DNA from: JBHEMK01 sp046262635
Lineage (GTDB): Bacteria > Actinomycetota > Thermoleophilia > Gaiellales > Gaiellaceae
Assembly: GCA_046262635.1 (NCBI GenBank)
Contig: JBHEMK010000040.1
Location: forward strand, 1 to 5,683
Reading direction: 5' to 3'
DNA: 5,683 nt
Shown: one piece after another, positions 5,011 through 5,683 of the stretch
How the letters are laid out: every line of letters begins with the position of its first letter
Position numbering within the stretch: position 1 is the stretch's first letter
Position numbers and translations under genes: made by a program
Notes under the pieces: model-generated
The model's database searches: none
Told to the model about the DNA's origin: nothing
What the model saw: only the letters and a program-made list of their open reading frames with translations

Positions 5011-5639
5011 GCGCGACCGCGTCGCCGGTGACGCTGTCGCACCTCGACGAGCTCGAGGCGGAGGCGATCCACGTCATGCGCGAGGTCGCCGCAGAGCTCG
5101 AGCGCCCCGTCCTGCTCTTCTCCGGCGGCAAGGACTCGATCGTGCTGCTACGCCTGGCCGAAAGGGCCTTCCGTCCCGGCAAGTTCCCGTTTCCGGTCAT
5201 GCACGTCGACACGGGCCACAACTTCCCCGAGGTGCTCGAACACCGCGACCGGCGTGTCGCCGAGCTCGGCGAGCGGCTGGTCGTCGTCTCGGTGCAGGAA
5301 TCGATCGACCGCGGCCGCGTCGTCGAGGAGACCGGCCCGCGGGCCTCGCGCAACCGGCTGCAGACGACGACCCTGCTCGACGCGATCGAGGAGCACTCGT
5401 TCGACGCCGCGATCGGAGGCGCGCGCCGCGACGAGGAGCGCAGCCGCGCGAAGGAGCGCATCTTCAGCTTCCGTGACGACTTCGGCCAGTGGAATCCGCG
5501 CGCGCAGCGGCCCGAGCTTTGGAACCTCTACAACGCGCGCGTCCGGCAAGGCGAGCACGTGCGAGTGTTCCCGATCTCGAACTGGACGGAGCTCGACGTC
5601 TGGCAGTACGTCGAGCGCGAGAAGCTGGAGCTGCCGTAG
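5007..5639 (+). CDS. cysD: Sulfate adenylyltransferase subunit 2 (ATP sulfurylase small subunit), interrupted by an in-frame stop
   Basis: CysD, with the GTPase CysN, adenylates sulfate to APS (EC 2.7.7.4). The frame starts at an ATG overlapping the cysC stop by 4 nt and shows the family sequence from the beginning: LDELEAEAIHVMREVAAE, the PP-loop FSGGKDSIVLL (38-48), VDTGHNFPEV (68-77), GGARRDEERSRAKER, SFRDDFGQWNPR, LWNLYNARV and FPISNWTELDVWQYV. It stops after 210 residues at TAG (5637-5639), whereas CysD proteins are about 300 long. The same frame continues with CysD-like IYFAHERDVFRRDG to the window edge. TAG stands where relatives usually have Ser in a PSIYFAH-type motif, and a single C-to-A change from TCG would produce it. 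The gene is either broken, read through, or misread at one base. A cysN gene would be expected downstream. Confidence 0.85.
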   Translation: MSATASPVTLSHLDELEAEAIHVMREVAAELERPVLLFSGGKDSIVLLRLAERAFRPGKFPFPVMHVDTGHNFPEVLEHRDRRVAELGERLVVVSVQESIDRGRVVEETGPRASRNRLQTTTLLDAIEEHSFDAAIGGARRDEERSRAKERIFSFRDDFGQWNPRAQRPELWNLYNARVRQGEHVRVFPISNWTELDVWQYVEREKLELP

Positions 5640-5683
5640 ATCTACTTCGCGCACGAGCGCGATGTGTTCCGGCGCGACGGGAT
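5637..5683 (+). pseudogene. cysD: In-frame amber codon and continuing cysD reading frame, cut by the window edge
   Basis: After TAG (5637-5639) the same frame encodes IYFAHERDVFRRDG and then runs off the window with a partial codon beginning AT, probably the Met of the usual RDGM. This is the conserved segment following the WTELDVWQYV region in CysD, so no frameshift has occurred. Only one codon is wrong. The remaining C-terminal region of about 75 residues would lie beyond the right edge. Confidence 0.65.

Noticed and set aside
5637..5639. TAG in cysD as a pyrrolysine codon
   Set aside because: The site is normally Ser in CysD, not a catalytic Lys-like position, and nothing in the window suggests pyrrolysine machinery. 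A point mutation or base error is simpler.
1..5683. tRNA or rRNA genes, CRISPR arrays, insertion sequences or phage genes
   Set aside because: No repeat-spacer pattern, transposase motif, terminal inverted repeats or structural RNA was seen. Outside the 137-298 and 2392-2471 gaps the window is fully coding.

Overview
The window is GC-rich, gene-dense bacterial chromosome that looks actinobacterial. The signs are GTG starts, ATGA stop/start overlaps, a leaderless-looking first gene and a CysH of the mycobacterial APS-reductase type, including its short ECGIH C-terminus. A Thermoleophilia-like actinomycete is a guess from overall flavour only; the sequence does not settle the taxon.

Layout. 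Positions 1-136 hold the start of a minus-strand gene that runs off the left edge. Positions 137-298 are a divergent control region. It carries a sigma70-type minus-strand promoter with a 16-bp inverted repeat in its spacer, a GC-rich hairpin, and a second inverted repeat (TCTAATC-N5-GATTAGA) just upstream of an extended -10 that places plus-strand transcription at the GTG of the first operon gene. From 299 to the right edge all genes are on the plus strand and tightly packed: a fumarate-reductase/succinate-dehydrogenase-type flavoprotein, class I fumarase-like dehydratase alpha and beta subunits, phosphosulfolactate synthase (ComA), APS reductase (CysH), APS kinase (CysC) and sulfate adenylyltransferase small subunit (CysD). 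Most junctions overlap by 4-26 nt; the only real gap is 80 nt between the dehydratase subunits.

How the genes may work together. CysD (with an expected CysN), CysC and CysH turn sulfate into APS, PAPS and sulfite. ComA adds sulfite to phosphoenolpyruvate to give phosphosulfolactate. Sulfolactate is the sulfonate analogue of malate, sulfoacrylate of fumarate and 3-sulfopropanoate of succinate, so the fumarase-like and fumarate-reductase-like proteins would fit the next two steps. Gene order is then roughly the reverse of the proposed reaction order. The enzyme families are clear from the sequence; the sulfonate substrates of the dehydratase and flavoprotein are inference.

Oddities. cysD has an in-frame TAG at codon 211, with clear CysD-like sequence continuing in the same frame to the window edge. 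The dehydratase beta subunit has lost the family's RDAAHKR signature. No phosphosulfolactate phosphatase gene is in the window.
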